In this document: piece after piece, positions 52,863 through 61,785 of the stretch
Layout of the letters: the number at the start of each line of letters is the position of its first letter
Numbering within the stretch: position 1 is the first letter of the stretch
Assembly (NCBI GenBank): GCA_023432405.1
Contig: JAEYUQ010000025.1
Location: forward strand, 90,185-154,184
Length of the DNA: 64,000 nucleotides
Reading direction: 5' to 3'
Origin: Actinomycetes bacterium
Lineage (GTDB): Bacteria > Actinomycetota > Actinomycetes > Mycobacteriales > Mycobacteriaceae
Program-made: the position numbers and the translations under genes
Notes under the pieces: generated by a model
Database searches by the model: none
Seen by the model: the letters and a program-made list of their open reading frames with translations, nothing else
Told to the model about the DNA's origin: nothing

Positions 52863-53582
52863 GTGGACTCTCTTACCTCTCTCCAGGCCTTTGGCTGGGA
52901 GTTCTTCGGCACCACCTTGCTTCTTCTCTTCGGCAATGGTGTCTGTGCCGTCAATAACTTGCGTACCTCTGCAGGTCACAACACCGGGTGGCTTCTGATT
53001 ACCTTCGGCTGGGGTTTTGCCGTTTACATCGGCGCCAGCGTGGCAGACCCCACCGGCGGTCATCTCAACCCCGCGGTCACCATCTTTCTTGCCATTCAGG
53101 GCTCAACTCCCTGGTCCTTGGTGCCGTTCTATATCGCCGGTCAGCTCCTAGGAGCAATTCTTGGCGCAGTGCTGTGTTGGGCAACATTCAAGCAGCTTTT
53201 CGACGCCCACGATGACAACGCTCACTCAGGCGGCTGCTTCTTTACTATCCCGGCGCACCCCAGCAAACTGTGGAACGGTGTCACCGAGTTTATTGCCACT
53301 TTTGCCCTGCTGGCTTTCATTGGTTTCGGCCCCTCAGGTGGGGAAATCTCGAACCTGAAGTACTTTGGTGTGGCCATCATCATCGTGGCCATCGGAATGT
53401 CCCTGGGCTCCCCCACCGGATACGCCATCAACCCTGTTCGTGACTTCGGCCCACGCTTGGCATACGCCTTCCTGCTTCCCATTCCCGGGAAAGGCTCCGC
53501 TCACTGGGATTATGCCTTGGTGCCCATCGTGGCCCCACTGCTAGCTGCCTGCGCTGCGGGCGGTTTGGCTGTACTCCTCTAG
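52863..53582 (+). CDS. glpF: Glycerol uptake facilitator (aquaglyceroporin)
   Basis: Channel for passive glycerol entry. Six membrane helices and two half-helix loops: the first NPA is intact (HLNPAVT, 69-71), the second reads NPVRDFGPR (190-192), with Ala to Val but the pore arginine and the aspartate of the glycerol-facilitator type (NPxRD) retained. GTG start with AAAGG upstream. It lies between glpD and glpK in the same direction, an operon for glycerol uptake, phosphorylation and oxidation. Confidence 0.94.
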   Translation: MDSLTSLQAFGWEFFGTTLLLLFGNGVCAVNNLRTSAGHNTGWLLITFGWGFAVYIGASVADPTGGHLNPAVTIFLAIQGSTPWSLVPFYIAGQLLGAILGAVLCWATFKQLFDAHDDNAHSGGCFFTIPAHPSKLWNGVTEFIATFALLAFIGFGPSGGEISNLKYFGVAIIIVAIGMSLGSPTGYAINPVRDFGPRLAYAFLLPIPGKGSAHWDYALVPIVAPLLAACAAGGLAVLL

Positions 53583-53639
53583 TTCGCGCCGCCAACTAGT
53601 TCCTGTTTCTATACTTTGAGCTCTTGAAAGGAACACTTC

Positions 53640-55163
53640 ATGAGTGAATACGTTGCCGCTCTAGACCACGGCACCACTTCCACACGCTGCATTCTCTTCA
53701 ATCACGATGGTGACATCGTTGCCACTTCTCAGATGGAACATGCGCAGATCTTCCCCCAAAAAGGCTGGGTGGAACATGATCCTATGGAAATCTGGGCCAA
53801 TACCAGGAAAGTCATGGCTGAAGTAATGGCGGAAGCCGATGTTCAGCGCAAGGATGTAGTTGCCCTGGGCATTACCAACCAGCGGGAAACCACCGTTGTG
53901 TGGGATAAAAACACAGGCGAGCCCGTGTATAACGCGATTGTCTGGCAGGATACCCGCACTACTCCGATTGCTGAGAGGCTGTCAGGCGAGGAAGGCCCAG
54001 ATCGCTGGAGGAAGAAAACTGGTTTGCGTATCTCCTCGTATCCTGCCGGGCCGCGCGTCACATGGATTCTGGAGAATGTGGAGGGCGCTCGGGAACGCGC
54101 CGAGGCCGGTGACCTGCTCTTCGGCACTATGGATACCTGGCTTATTTGGAATATCACCGGCGGCGCTGGCGGCGACGGGGATCAGGAAGCACTCCATGTG
54201 ACGGATGTCACCAATGCTTCCCGCACCTTGCTCATGGACATCAAGACTCTTCAGTGGGATGAAGAGCTTGCCGACGCTATGGGTATTCCCATGTCGATGC
54301 TCCCCGAGATTCGTCCCTCCTCTGGGGATTTCCGCGCTGTGCGGGACCGCGGAGCTATGGCCGGTATTCCTATTCGGGGCGTTCTGGGAGATCAGCAAGC
54401 AGCTCTGTTTGGTCAGACGTGTTTTGCCTCTGGCGACGCAAAGAACACCTACGGAACTGGCCTTTTCCTTCTCATGAACACAGGTGATACCCCGAAGTAT
54501 TCAGACAACGGGCTTATCACCACCGTGGCCTACCAAATTGAGGGCGAAGCCCCCAAGTATGCTCTGGAAGGCTCGGTGGCCGTTGGCGGTTCACTGGTTC
54601 AGTGGCTGCGCGATAACCTCCAAATTATTCCTAACGCTGCCTCTATTGAGAACAAAGCCAGGGAAGTCAAGGATAACGGCGGTGTGTATATTGTGCCGGC
54701 ATTCTCGGGCTTGTTCGCGCCACGTTGGCGTCCCGACGCCCGCGGAGTCATCGTGGGCTTGAGCCGTTTTGCTAACCGCAACCATTTAGCTCGCGCAGTC
54801 CTGGAAGCCACTGCCTACCAGACACGCGAAGTACTCGATGCTATGGTTGCCGATGCCGGCCATGATATGACCAGCCTGCGCGTAGACGGTGGCATGGTGG
54901 AAAACGATCTGCTCATGCAGTTCCAGTCTGACATTCTCGACGTCCCTGTGGAGCGTCCAGTGATTGCTGAGACCACCGCGTTGGGCGCAGCCTATGCCGC
55001 TGGCCTCGCCGTAGGATTCTGGAAAGACACTGACGAGCTTTCCCAGCACCTAGCTATCAAGAAGACCTGGCACCCGAAGATGGATGCCGAGGAGCGCGAT
55101 CGCCTTTACGCCGAGTGGAACAAGGCCGTGGAGCGCACCTTGAACTGGGAAACCGAGGAATAA
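53640..55163 (+). CDS. glpK: Glycerol kinase
   Basis: Phosphorylates glycerol to glycerol-3-phosphate, trapping it in the cell. FGGY-family features are DHGTTSTRCILF at the N-terminus, GWVEHDPMEIW, ITNQRETTVVWD, GDQQAALFGQTCFASGDAKNTYGTG and GGMVENDLLMQFQSDILDVPVERP near the C-terminus; 507 residues is normal. GAAAGGAAC precedes the ATG. It closes the glpDFK set. Confidence 0.96.
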   Translation: MSEYVAALDHGTTSTRCILFNHDGDIVATSQMEHAQIFPQKGWVEHDPMEIWANTRKVMAEVMAEADVQRKDVVALGITNQRETTVVWDKNTGEPVYNAIVWQDTRTTPIAERLSGEEGPDRWRKKTGLRISSYPAGPRVTWILENVEGARERAEAGDLLFGTMDTWLIWNITGGAGGDGDQEALHVTDVTNASRTLLMDIKTLQWDEELADAMGIPMSMLPEIRPSSGDFRAVRDRGAMAGIPIRGVLGDQQAALFGQTCFASGDAKNTYGTGLFLLMNTGDTPKYSDNGLITTVAYQIEGEAPKYALEGSVAVGGSLVQWLRDNLQIIPNAASIENKAREVKDNGGVYIVPAFSGLFAPRWRPDARGVIVGLSRFANRNHLARAVLEATAYQTREVLDAMVADAGHDMTSLRVDGGMVENDLLMQFQSDILDVPVERPVIAETTALGAAYAAGLAVGFWKDTDELSQHLAIKKTWHPKMDAEERDRLYAEWNKAVERTLNWETEE

Positions 55164-55218
55164 AGAATAAACGGGGGGAATGGGGAAATCACACAGCGGT
55201 ACTGGGAGCCCCTATTGC

Positions 55219-55256
55219 TAAGACTGTGCATTTACTAAGGCAGATGCACAGTCTTA
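55219..55256. terminator. Perfect 13-bp hairpin after glpK
   Basis: TAAGACTGTGCAT and ATGCACAGTCTTA with a 12-base loop, about 55 bases after the glpK stop. No T run follows on the plus strand, so terminator function is likely but not certain; it could be a regulatory element of the downstream pntAB genes. Confidence 0.55.
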
Positions 55257-55433
55257 CTATGACAGCTTCTAGTATGGAAATGCCAAGATCTATAGCACAG
55301 CGGTAGTTGCCACAGTGGCCGCATTTATCTGAGTCTGACTCCACAGGACATATCCGTTCTGGGTTCTGTACGCAGAGGTTGCACCTATGGTGGCTACGGC
55401 GTGCCTTTACCCCAAGCATCTGGAGGCACAACC

Positions 55434-56972
55434 ATGAAGATTGGTGTCCCTACTGAGCCTGGAGCTTCGCCCCTCGTTTCAGCAACGCCACCTACTGTTA
55501 AAAAGCTCATCAAACTGGGCTACCAGATAGTTGTTGAACAAGGAGCTGGGACTTCAGCCAGCTTTACCGACGAGATGTTCAAGGAGGCCGGAGCTGAGAT
55601 CGTCGATCACGACGCCGTGTGGGCAGCCGACATCGTGACCACGGTGGATCCACCGGAAGATCTCTCTATTCTTCACAAAGGGCAGATATTCCTGTCTCGC
55701 CTGGCTCCGCAACGTTCGCCTGAGCTTCTCGAAAAACTCAACAATCAGGGCGTCACTGCCATTGCTATGGACGCAATTCCACGTATCTCTCGCGCGCAGT
55801 CTATGGATGTTTTATCCAGCCTGTCTAATGTGGGCGGTTATCGCGCCGTTATCGAGGCGGCTCATGCCTTTGGACGCCTCTTTACCGGACAAGTCACTGC
55901 TGCCGGTAAAGTTCCCCCAGCCACTGTGTACGTCATCGGCGCTGGTGTGGCGGGACTTGCCGCTATTGGTACTGCTAACTCAATGGGCGCTATTGTGCGT
56001 GCCACGGATGTGCGCGAAGAAGTAGCCGAGCAAGTTGAATCTATGGGGGCCGAATTCGTCGCAATTCCAGCTCCCGCTCAGGAATCCTCTGATGGCTATG
56101 CCAAGGAGATGTCTCAGGCTCAGGCCGAGGCTGCTGCACTGCTCTACAGCAAGGAATCGTCCAACGCTGACATTGTTATTACCACGGCCAATATCCCTGG
56201 CAGGAAGTCTCCTATCCTGCTGACTGCCGATGACGTAGCCACAATGAAGCCTGGCTCCGTGATCGTGGATATGGCGGCTGCTAATGGCGGTAACTGCGAG
56301 CTCACTGTTCCCGGGGAAACCATTACCACGGACAACGGCGTCATCATTGTAGGTGCCGATGATCTTCCTGCTCAGTTGCCTACACAGTCCTCTCAACTGT
56401 ATGGACAGAATGTGGTTAACTTCTTGGCGCTGCTAACACCAGAAAAAGAAGGTGAGCCGAACTTCAACTTTGAGGACGAGATTATCCGTGCGGTCACGGT
56501 AACCCATGAGGGCACGATTAAATGGCCGCCACCGCCGGTGAAGGTGTCCGCTGCTCCCGCACCTCAAGCGGCGAGTGATTCCCAGACCGAGTCTGCGGTA
56601 GACAGCCAGAGCTCCGAAGAAACCACCAAGTCCGGTGCGGGTAAACTCTGGCTGGCGCTCGCGGGCGTCGTCGGGGTTCTTCTGGTGTTGTTTAGCCCCA
56701 CGGCTATTGCAAGCCATTACATTGTGCTGGCTTTGGCTATTGTGGTGGGCTTCTACGTCATCACCTCGGTGACTCACTCCCTCCACACACCGCTGATGAG
56801 TGTGACGAATGCAATTTCAGGCATCATTGTGGTTGGCGCCTTACTGCAGGTAGGCAGTGATAATCTCCTCGTCACCATCTTCAGTCTCCTGGCAATTACC
56901 ATTGCCTCCATCAACATCTTCGGCGGTTTTACGGTAACCAACCGTATGCTTGCCATGTTCCGGAAAGAGTGA
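55434..56972 (+). CDS. pntA: NAD(P) transhydrogenase alpha subunit (PntA, fused)
   Basis: Carries the NAD(H)-binding domain and part of the membrane domain of the proton-pumping transhydrogenase that makes NADPH from NADH. GAGVAGLAA (169-177) is the NAD-binding fingerprint and RAQSMDVLSSLSNVGGYRA is the family signature. The C-terminal ~105 residues hold four membrane helices, so this is the PntAA-PntAB fused type. Ala/Ser/Glu-rich linker separates the two. ATG 55434 follows GGAGG; the earlier frame start at 55401 is unlikely. Confidence 0.95.
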   Translation: MKIGVPTEPGASPLVSATPPTVKKLIKLGYQIVVEQGAGTSASFTDEMFKEAGAEIVDHDAVWAADIVTTVDPPEDLSILHKGQIFLSRLAPQRSPELLEKLNNQGVTAIAMDAIPRISRAQSMDVLSSLSNVGGYRAVIEAAHAFGRLFTGQVTAAGKVPPATVYVIGAGVAGLAAIGTANSMGAIVRATDVREEVAEQVESMGAEFVAIPAPAQESSDGYAKEMSQAQAEAAALLYSKESSNADIVITTANIPGRKSPILLTADDVATMKPGSVIVDMAAANGGNCELTVPGETITTDNGVIIVGADDLPAQLPTQSSQLYGQNVVNFLALLTPEKEGEPNFNFEDEIIRAVTVTHEGTIKWPPPPVKVSAAPAPQAASDSQTESAVDSQSSEETTKSGAGKLWLALAGVVGVLLVLFSPTAIASHYIVLALAIVVGFYVITSVTHSLHTPLMSVTNAISGIIVVGALLQVGSDNLLVTIFSLLAITIASINIFGGFTVTNRMLAMFRKE

Positions 56973-56976
56973 CCTG

Positions 56977-58398
56977 ATGATTACTACTGACCAAATTCTG
57001 GCACTCGCCTACCTTATTGCGGCACTGTGCTTCATCAACGCTCTACGCGGACTCTCGAAGCAGGAATCAGCCCAGTCCGGCAATAATTCCGGGATTATTG
57101 GAATGGCCATTGCCCTGGTAGCAACAATCTGGTTAGCCTGCGTTGACTCTCAGCGCGGTGCTCTTAGCACGCTTGTGCTTATTGCTGCTGCTATGGCGGT
57201 GGGAGCGGTCATCGGCTTCATCACCGGCAAGCGTGTTGAGATGACGGGAATGCCGCAGTTGATTGCACTCCTGCACTCCTTTGTGGGTCTTTCTGCTGTC
57301 CTTGTGGGATTCAACTCTTACTTTGACATCACGCAAGCAACCTCAGATCGTGGATTCCACCTTGGAGAAATCTATCTGGGAATTTTCATTGGTGCTGTCA
57401 CCTTCACCGGCTCTATCATCGCGTATTTGAAGCTCTCAGGAAAGATGTCGGGACGCCCCATCACTCTCCCAGCACGCAATCTCCTCAATCTTGGCATTGT
57501 GATTGTGTCTCTGGGAATCATGGTGTGGTTCATCATGACAGGATCTCTGGTTGCGCTTATCATCATGACTGTTTTGGCTCTGCTTCTGGGACTTCACTTG
57601 GTGGCGGCCATCGGTGGTGGCGATATGCCCGTTGTGGTCTCTATGCTGAACTCCTACTCAGGCTGGGCTGCAGCAGCAGCCGGATTTATCCTCAGCAACG
57701 ACCTCCTTATTATTACCGGCGCTCTTGTTGGTTCATCTGGTGCCTTCCTCTCATACATCATGTGCCAGGCTATGAATCGCTCTTTTGTTTCAGTGATTCT
57801 CGGTGGCTTTGGCGACGCCCCTGCTGCCAGCGGTGGTGAGCAGATTGAAGACACTCACACGGAAATCACACCTGAGGAGGTAGCCTCACTCCTGGCTGAC
57901 TCCAAGAAGGTGGTGATTACCCCTGGCTACGGTATGGCTGTGGCTCAGGCACAGTATCCGGTGGCAGAAATGACCAAGAAACTCCGCGACGCCGGTGTGG
58001 ATGTTTCCTTCGGTATTCACCCTGTTGCTGGGCGTCTGCCTGGGCACATGAATGTTCTGCTGGCCGAAGCTAAGGTTCCCTACGACATCGTCTATGAGAT
58101 GGATGAAATCAACGATGACTGGGAGGACGTGGACGTGGTTCTGGTCATTGGCGCCAATGACACTGTGAATCCTGCGGCCGAAGAGCCTAATACTCCCATC
58201 TCAGGAATGCCGGTGCTCAAGGTGTGGAACGCCAAGCGGGTCATTGTTTCCAAGAGGAAGATGGGCAACGCCGGATACTCCGGACTTCAGAATCCTCTCT
58301 TCTTCAAGGAAAACACCGACATGATGTTGGGTGATGCCAAAGAATCCGTCAATCAGATCAACGCGGCCCTCAGTTCTTCTTTGAGCCTGAGCAGGTAA
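56977..58398 (+). CDS. pntB: NAD(P) transhydrogenase beta subunit
   Basis: Membrane and NADP(H)-binding subunit of the transhydrogenase. Eight to nine helices (ITTDQILALAYLIAALCFINALRGLS; GEIYLGIFIGAVTFTGSIIAYLKL; GWAAAAAGFILSNDLLIITGALVGSSGAFLSYIMCQAMNRS) lead to the soluble domain with GYGMAVAQAQ, HPVAGRLPGHMNVLLAEA and GANDTVNPAA. Its ATG lies four bases after the pntA stop, so they are co-translated. A terminator follows. Confidence 0.95.
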   Translation: MITTDQILALAYLIAALCFINALRGLSKQESAQSGNNSGIIGMAIALVATIWLACVDSQRGALSTLVLIAAAMAVGAVIGFITGKRVEMTGMPQLIALLHSFVGLSAVLVGFNSYFDITQATSDRGFHLGEIYLGIFIGAVTFTGSIIAYLKLSGKMSGRPITLPARNLLNLGIVIVSLGIMVWFIMTGSLVALIIMTVLALLLGLHLVAAIGGGDMPVVVSMLNSYSGWAAAAAGFILSNDLLIITGALVGSSGAFLSYIMCQAMNRSFVSVILGGFGDAPAASGGEQIEDTHTEITPEEVASLLADSKKVVITPGYGMAVAQAQYPVAEMTKKLRDAGVDVSFGIHPVAGRLPGHMNVLLAEAKVPYDIVYEMDEINDDWEDVDVVLVIGANDTVNPAAEEPNTPISGMPVLKVWNAKRVIVSKRKMGNAGYSGLQNPLFFKENTDMMLGDAKESVNQINAALSSSLSLSR

Positions 58399-58436
58399 TT
58401 CCTGAAGGACTCCTGGAAAATTCCTGAAGATTGTAG

Positions 58437-58478
58437 ATACCGGAACTCCATGTCAGCAACAGCACGTAGTTCCGGTAT
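58437..58478 (+). terminator. Terminator after pntB
   Basis: ATACCGGAACT and AGTTCCGGTAT, an 11-bp stem with a 20-base loop, followed by TTT, about 40 bases after the pntB stop. Confidence 0.7.
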
Positions 58479-58600
58479 TTGCTAGAAAACACCCAGATTT
58501 TTGCAGAATAATAAAATTCAGGAAGCTGTGAGTTCCCTTAGAGGCGTTGAGGGACTATTCTTACGGTCACAAACTTTTCACAGAGAAAGAGATTGTAAGA

Positions 58601-59239
58601 ATGCTCAGAACACTTCGTTCTACTGTGACCGCTCTCCTAACTACTCTGGTGGCATCCTTGTTGCTGGTGACACCGGCACAGGCGGCTCTCACTGATCTTC
58701 AGCAAGGGCAGTACATCAGAGCAGGTGGAAACCTTGCTTACTGCAGCCTGACCATAACTGAGGGAAACATCGGCTACACCGCCGGCCACTGTGCAGGTGG
58801 AGAATGGACTGTAGGGTCCCTCATCTCGGACAAGAACGGACGCCCCATTGGGCGTATCACCGCCATGAGGCCCGGCTTCGATGTGGTCAAAATCAAGCTC
58901 AACCCGAAACTCACTGTTGATGGCGTCTACCCCAAGCGCGACTACAACTCGCTTGTTCCCGGAGAAGCTATTTACGTCCGCGGACTTGCACGTAGCTACC
59001 CAGCAGGACAATTCACTGGTGCGCCGTTGATCAAGTGGTTGGAGTATGAAGGAGTAGCCGCACAGGTAACACCCTCAACTGTGGAGGAAGGTACCTCAGG
59101 CGGAGCAGCTCTGGATATGAATAACAACCTGGTGGGCGTGAATGTGGGTGAGGTGTACGACATTCTCCCCAGTGGGGAATTTGTCAACTACCGCGAGACC
59201 TTCATTCCCTGGAATGTGATTGATGCTTACCTGGGATAA
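58601..59239 (+). CDS. Secreted chymotrypsin-like (S1) serine protease
   Basis: A 212-residue exported protein: signal peptide MLRTLRSTVTALLTTLVASL...AQA (cleavage probably after A28), then a compact S1 domain. The catalytic triad is H63 (GYTAGHC), D94 (GFDVVKIKL) and S166 (EEGTSGGAAL, the GDSGG-like motif). C48 and C64 should pair by the active-site histidine. There is no pro-domain of the alpha-lytic type. I took the ATG at 58601 to open the signal peptide; a frame extension from 58547 lacks an SD. Substrate unknown. Confidence 0.88.
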   Translation: MLRTLRSTVTALLTTLVASLLLVTPAQAALTDLQQGQYIRAGGNLAYCSLTITEGNIGYTAGHCAGGEWTVGSLISDKNGRPIGRITAMRPGFDVVKIKLNPKLTVDGVYPKRDYNSLVPGEAIYVRGLARSYPAGQFTGAPLIKWLEYEGVAAQVTPSTVEEGTSGGAALDMNNNLVGVNVGEVYDILPSGEFVNYRETFIPWNVIDAYLG

Positions 59240-59305
59240 ATAAGTAGTTGCCACAAGCCTCCGAAGTCATACTCTCGGACAAGCGAGCTCAGCACTCAGA
59301 AAAGC

Positions 59306-59350
59306 AAAGCTCCTTGGAACAACTCTTCATGAGATTGTCCAAGGAGCTTT
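59306..59350. terminator. Bidirectional terminator
   Basis: AAAGCTCCTTGGA and TCCAAGGAGCTTT, 13-bp stem with 19-base loop, flanked by A and T runs, between the convergent protease and symporter genes. Confidence 0.8.
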
Positions 59351-59381
59351 TATCGTAGGCACCTCTCAAGGCAGCAGCGCC

Positions 59382-60923
59382 TTAGGCGCTCAGCGGTTTT
59401 TCCGATGGAGAAGCAGTGAAGCGGACGTACTCCTTATCGATACCGTAGATAGTCAATGGCAAGGTCTCTTCCACTTGCCTCTTCGAGGAGAAGATGAGGG
59501 AGAGCAGGTAGCCGCCAATGAAGGCAGCAGCAAACGCTGCAATAGACACAATGAGTGGCCCCACGTTAAGGGTTCCGGCGTACCACCCCATGAAAGCACC
59601 AAAGATTAAGCCCAACACCACCCCTGTCGAGTTCGCACGCTTGGTGAAGATACCCAGGGCAAACACACCAGCCAAGGGCACACCAAACAGACCGGTCATC
59701 GCCAAGAACAGATCCCACAGATCAGACTGGTTCGTGATGATGAGGTAGACGGCCCCAGTTACAGACAGAATGCCGGCGATGATGATAATCACTCGGGACA
59801 TCATCACAGAACCTTTACGGTGAGTGAAGCGATCGTGAAGGTCTACCACCACGCACGCGGCAATGGAGTTCAAAGAAGAGGCAATCGTGGACTGCGCTGC
59901 CGCAAAAATAGCAGCAATCAGGAGGCCCGCAAGACCAGCAGGCAGCACAGTCAAGATGAAGTAAGGAACGATGGCGGAGGTATTCACGCCGTCGGGAAGT
60001 CCGCCCTTCGCCTCGTAGTAGTTGTAGAGCGCAGTTCCCATGCCAAAGAACAGCGGAATAGCGCACATCGCCAGTACACCATTAATAACCAGTGACCTCT
60101 TAGCCTCTTTCACCGTCGGTGTGGTCTGGTAACGCTGAACCACATCCTGAGAGGCGGTGTACTGGTGAAGGTTGTTGAAGATACTTCCGATGAAGATGAT
60201 CGGAACAGAGACAGCAATGCTATCCATTGAGGTCAGCTCGAAGTTGTTAGCGGACAAGAACTTACCGTCGGCAGCTGCATCCCCCAGAGCGCCAGTAAAT
60301 CCATCTGGCGTGAGTATCATTGCTCCGATCACAATGGCAAAGGCGCCAGCCAGAAGCAGAATACCTTGAATCACGTCTGACCAGACGACGCCCTCCATGC
60401 CACCAAGGAAGGTGTAGATAATGCAGAGAATACCAATCACCGCCGAGACCACGATGGGGTCAATGTCCGCCACCGAAGTAATGGCCAAGGTGGGCAGGTA
60501 GACCACGATGGCGATACGCCCCAGGTGATAGAGCACAAAGAGCACGGAGCCGATGGTACGAATGACAACGTTGAAGCGCTCCTCCAGGTATTCATAGGCG
60601 GTGGTCACGTTCAACTTACGGAAGAAGGGAACATAGTACCTGCTCAGTATGGGCACTATGGCAAAAATGGCAATGGTACCAGCAGCGTATGACCAGTCCG
60701 TCAGATACGACTTCTCCGGAGTGGACATATAGGTGATAGCTGACAGTGTGGTGGCATACATACTCAAGCCTGCAGCCCATGCGGGAATCCGACCGCCAGC
60801 TTTGAAGTAATCATCCTGGCTTTTTCCGGCTCGGCGGGAGAAATAAACACCCACACCGAGCATGGCCAAGAGGTAAACAACCAGAACAATCCAGTTGAGA
60901 GTGCCAAATCCTTGACTAGGCAT
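59382..60923 (-). CDS. Sodium:solute symporter (SSS family), possibly sialic acid or sugar
   Basis: Secondary sodium-driven importer with thirteen or so membrane helices. Core marks are GRIPAWAAGLSMYATTLSAITYMSTP, KLNVTTAYEYLEERFN and GGMEGVVWSDVIQGILLL, which resemble the sialic acid (SiaT) and sugar branch of SSS. The ATG at 60923, with GAGG upstream, gives 513 residues. No sialic-acid catabolic genes are near, so substrate is uncertain. A tandem GATGTCT repeat lies upstream. Confidence 0.85.
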   Translation of the reverse strand: MPSQGFGTLNWIVLVVYLLAMLGVGVYFSRRAGKSQDDYFKAGGRIPAWAAGLSMYATTLSAITYMSTPEKSYLTDWSYAAGTIAIFAIVPILSRYYVPFFRKLNVTTAYEYLEERFNVVIRTIGSVLFVLYHLGRIAIVVYLPTLAITSVADIDPIVVSAVIGILCIIYTFLGGMEGVVWSDVIQGILLLAGAFAIVIGAMILTPDGFTGALGDAAADGKFLSANNFELTSMDSIAVSVPIIFIGSIFNNLHQYTASQDVVQRYQTTPTVKEAKRSLVINGVLAMCAIPLFFGMGTALYNYYEAKGGLPDGVNTSAIVPYFILTVLPAGLAGLLIAAIFAAAQSTIASSLNSIAACVVVDLHDRFTHRKGSVMMSRVIIIIAGILSVTGAVYLIITNQSDLWDLFLAMTGLFGVPLAGVFALGIFTKRANSTGVVLGLIFGAFMGWYAGTLNVGPLIVSIAAFAAAFIGGYLLSLIFSSKRQVEETLPLTIYGIDKEYVRFTASPSEKPLSA

Positions 60924-60967
60924 GGTGTACCTCAAATCTTATACATGTGCGAAACTAGCTTTGATCA

Positions 60968-60988
60968 TACATCCGATGTCTGATGTCT
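60968..60988. promoter_or_regulatory. Tandem and inverted GATGTC motif upstream of the symporter gene
   Basis: GATGTCT occurs twice in tandem (60975-60981 and 60982-60988), and the reverse motif ACATC lies just before it, 45-65 bases upstream of the symporter start. Candidate operator; regulator unknown. Confidence 0.3.
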
Positions 60989-61113
60989 AGAGCCAGTTTT
61001 GACAAAGCTGTTATAACCTGTCATAACTACCCCCGAATGTGGAGTAACTAACCTCCACACACGATGTACCTCATGGCCAAACACGAGGTACAAGCTCCTA
61101 AGTGAGGAGTGCT

Positions 61114-61704
61114 CTAACCTCTGGCTTCAACGGTTTGACGGAGAAGCTCGGCGTCGTAACGGGTTACTTCAAAAGCGCTGTTTCCCACGCCAACCATGAG
61201 ATCTCCGGTGCAGGTATGTCCAAGCCCCATCGCGTGACCTAATTCGTGCGCAATGACAAATATCTTGGATTTCACATCAGTGGTGTACGCCAGATTCAGA
61301 CCAATATCCCCCGTTGCATACGTAAACACACCCAAGGCGTTCGGCAACTGTGCAGGCGTGACATCGTAAACAGTAGCTACATCATCACCGTCATAATCCA
61401 CAAGCTCAAAGTTGATGAGATTATCGGTAGCCTCATTCCACATATCAAACGCTTTGAGAAGGTACTCGTATTGCTGGGTTTGTGAATGAATTTTCAGCGT
61501 ATTACCTCGAAGCACAGGCGGATTAATCCACCAATTCTGGAGGTTGGGAATAGCCGTGCCCATATCCACCGCCCAGTGGAACTGCGAACACTCAGCAGCA
61601 GTACCGGGTTGCCCATTGCGAGGATCATTCTCACTGGCGTTGGCAACCGGAAGAGCTAAGCAAGCAGACAATAGGACCGAAACTACAACTGAGCACTTCT
61701 TCAC
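61114..61704 (-). CDS. Secreted matrixin-like zinc metalloprotease
   Basis: Exported metzincin-type peptidase. The zinc site HELGHAMGLGH (153-163) is the HExxHxxGxxH consensus and GDLM (M170) gives the Met-turn; a calcium-like DYDGDD loop lies upstream. The signal peptide is MKKCSVVVSVLLSACLALPVANA, from the GTG at 61704, giving 196 residues; the SD is weak and a longer start at 61767 also exists. Substrates of secreted small metzincins are unknown; the gene stands alone 82 bases downstream of ychF. Confidence 0.82.
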   Translation of the reverse strand: MKKCSVVVSVLLSACLALPVANASENDPRNGQPGTAAECSQFHWAVDMGTAIPNLQNWWINPPVLRGNTLKIHSQTQQYEYLLKAFDMWNEATDNLINFELVDYDGDDVATVYDVTPAQLPNALGVFTYATGDIGLNLAYTTDVKSKIFVIAHELGHAMGLGHTCTGDLMVGVGNSAFEVTRYDAELLRQTVEARG

Positions 61705-61785
61705 GGAGCTAACCGTACCATTTACTGCACATTCACATACTGAGTCTGCCACGAACTTCCAGTACATACCCCAGTACGTTCACCT

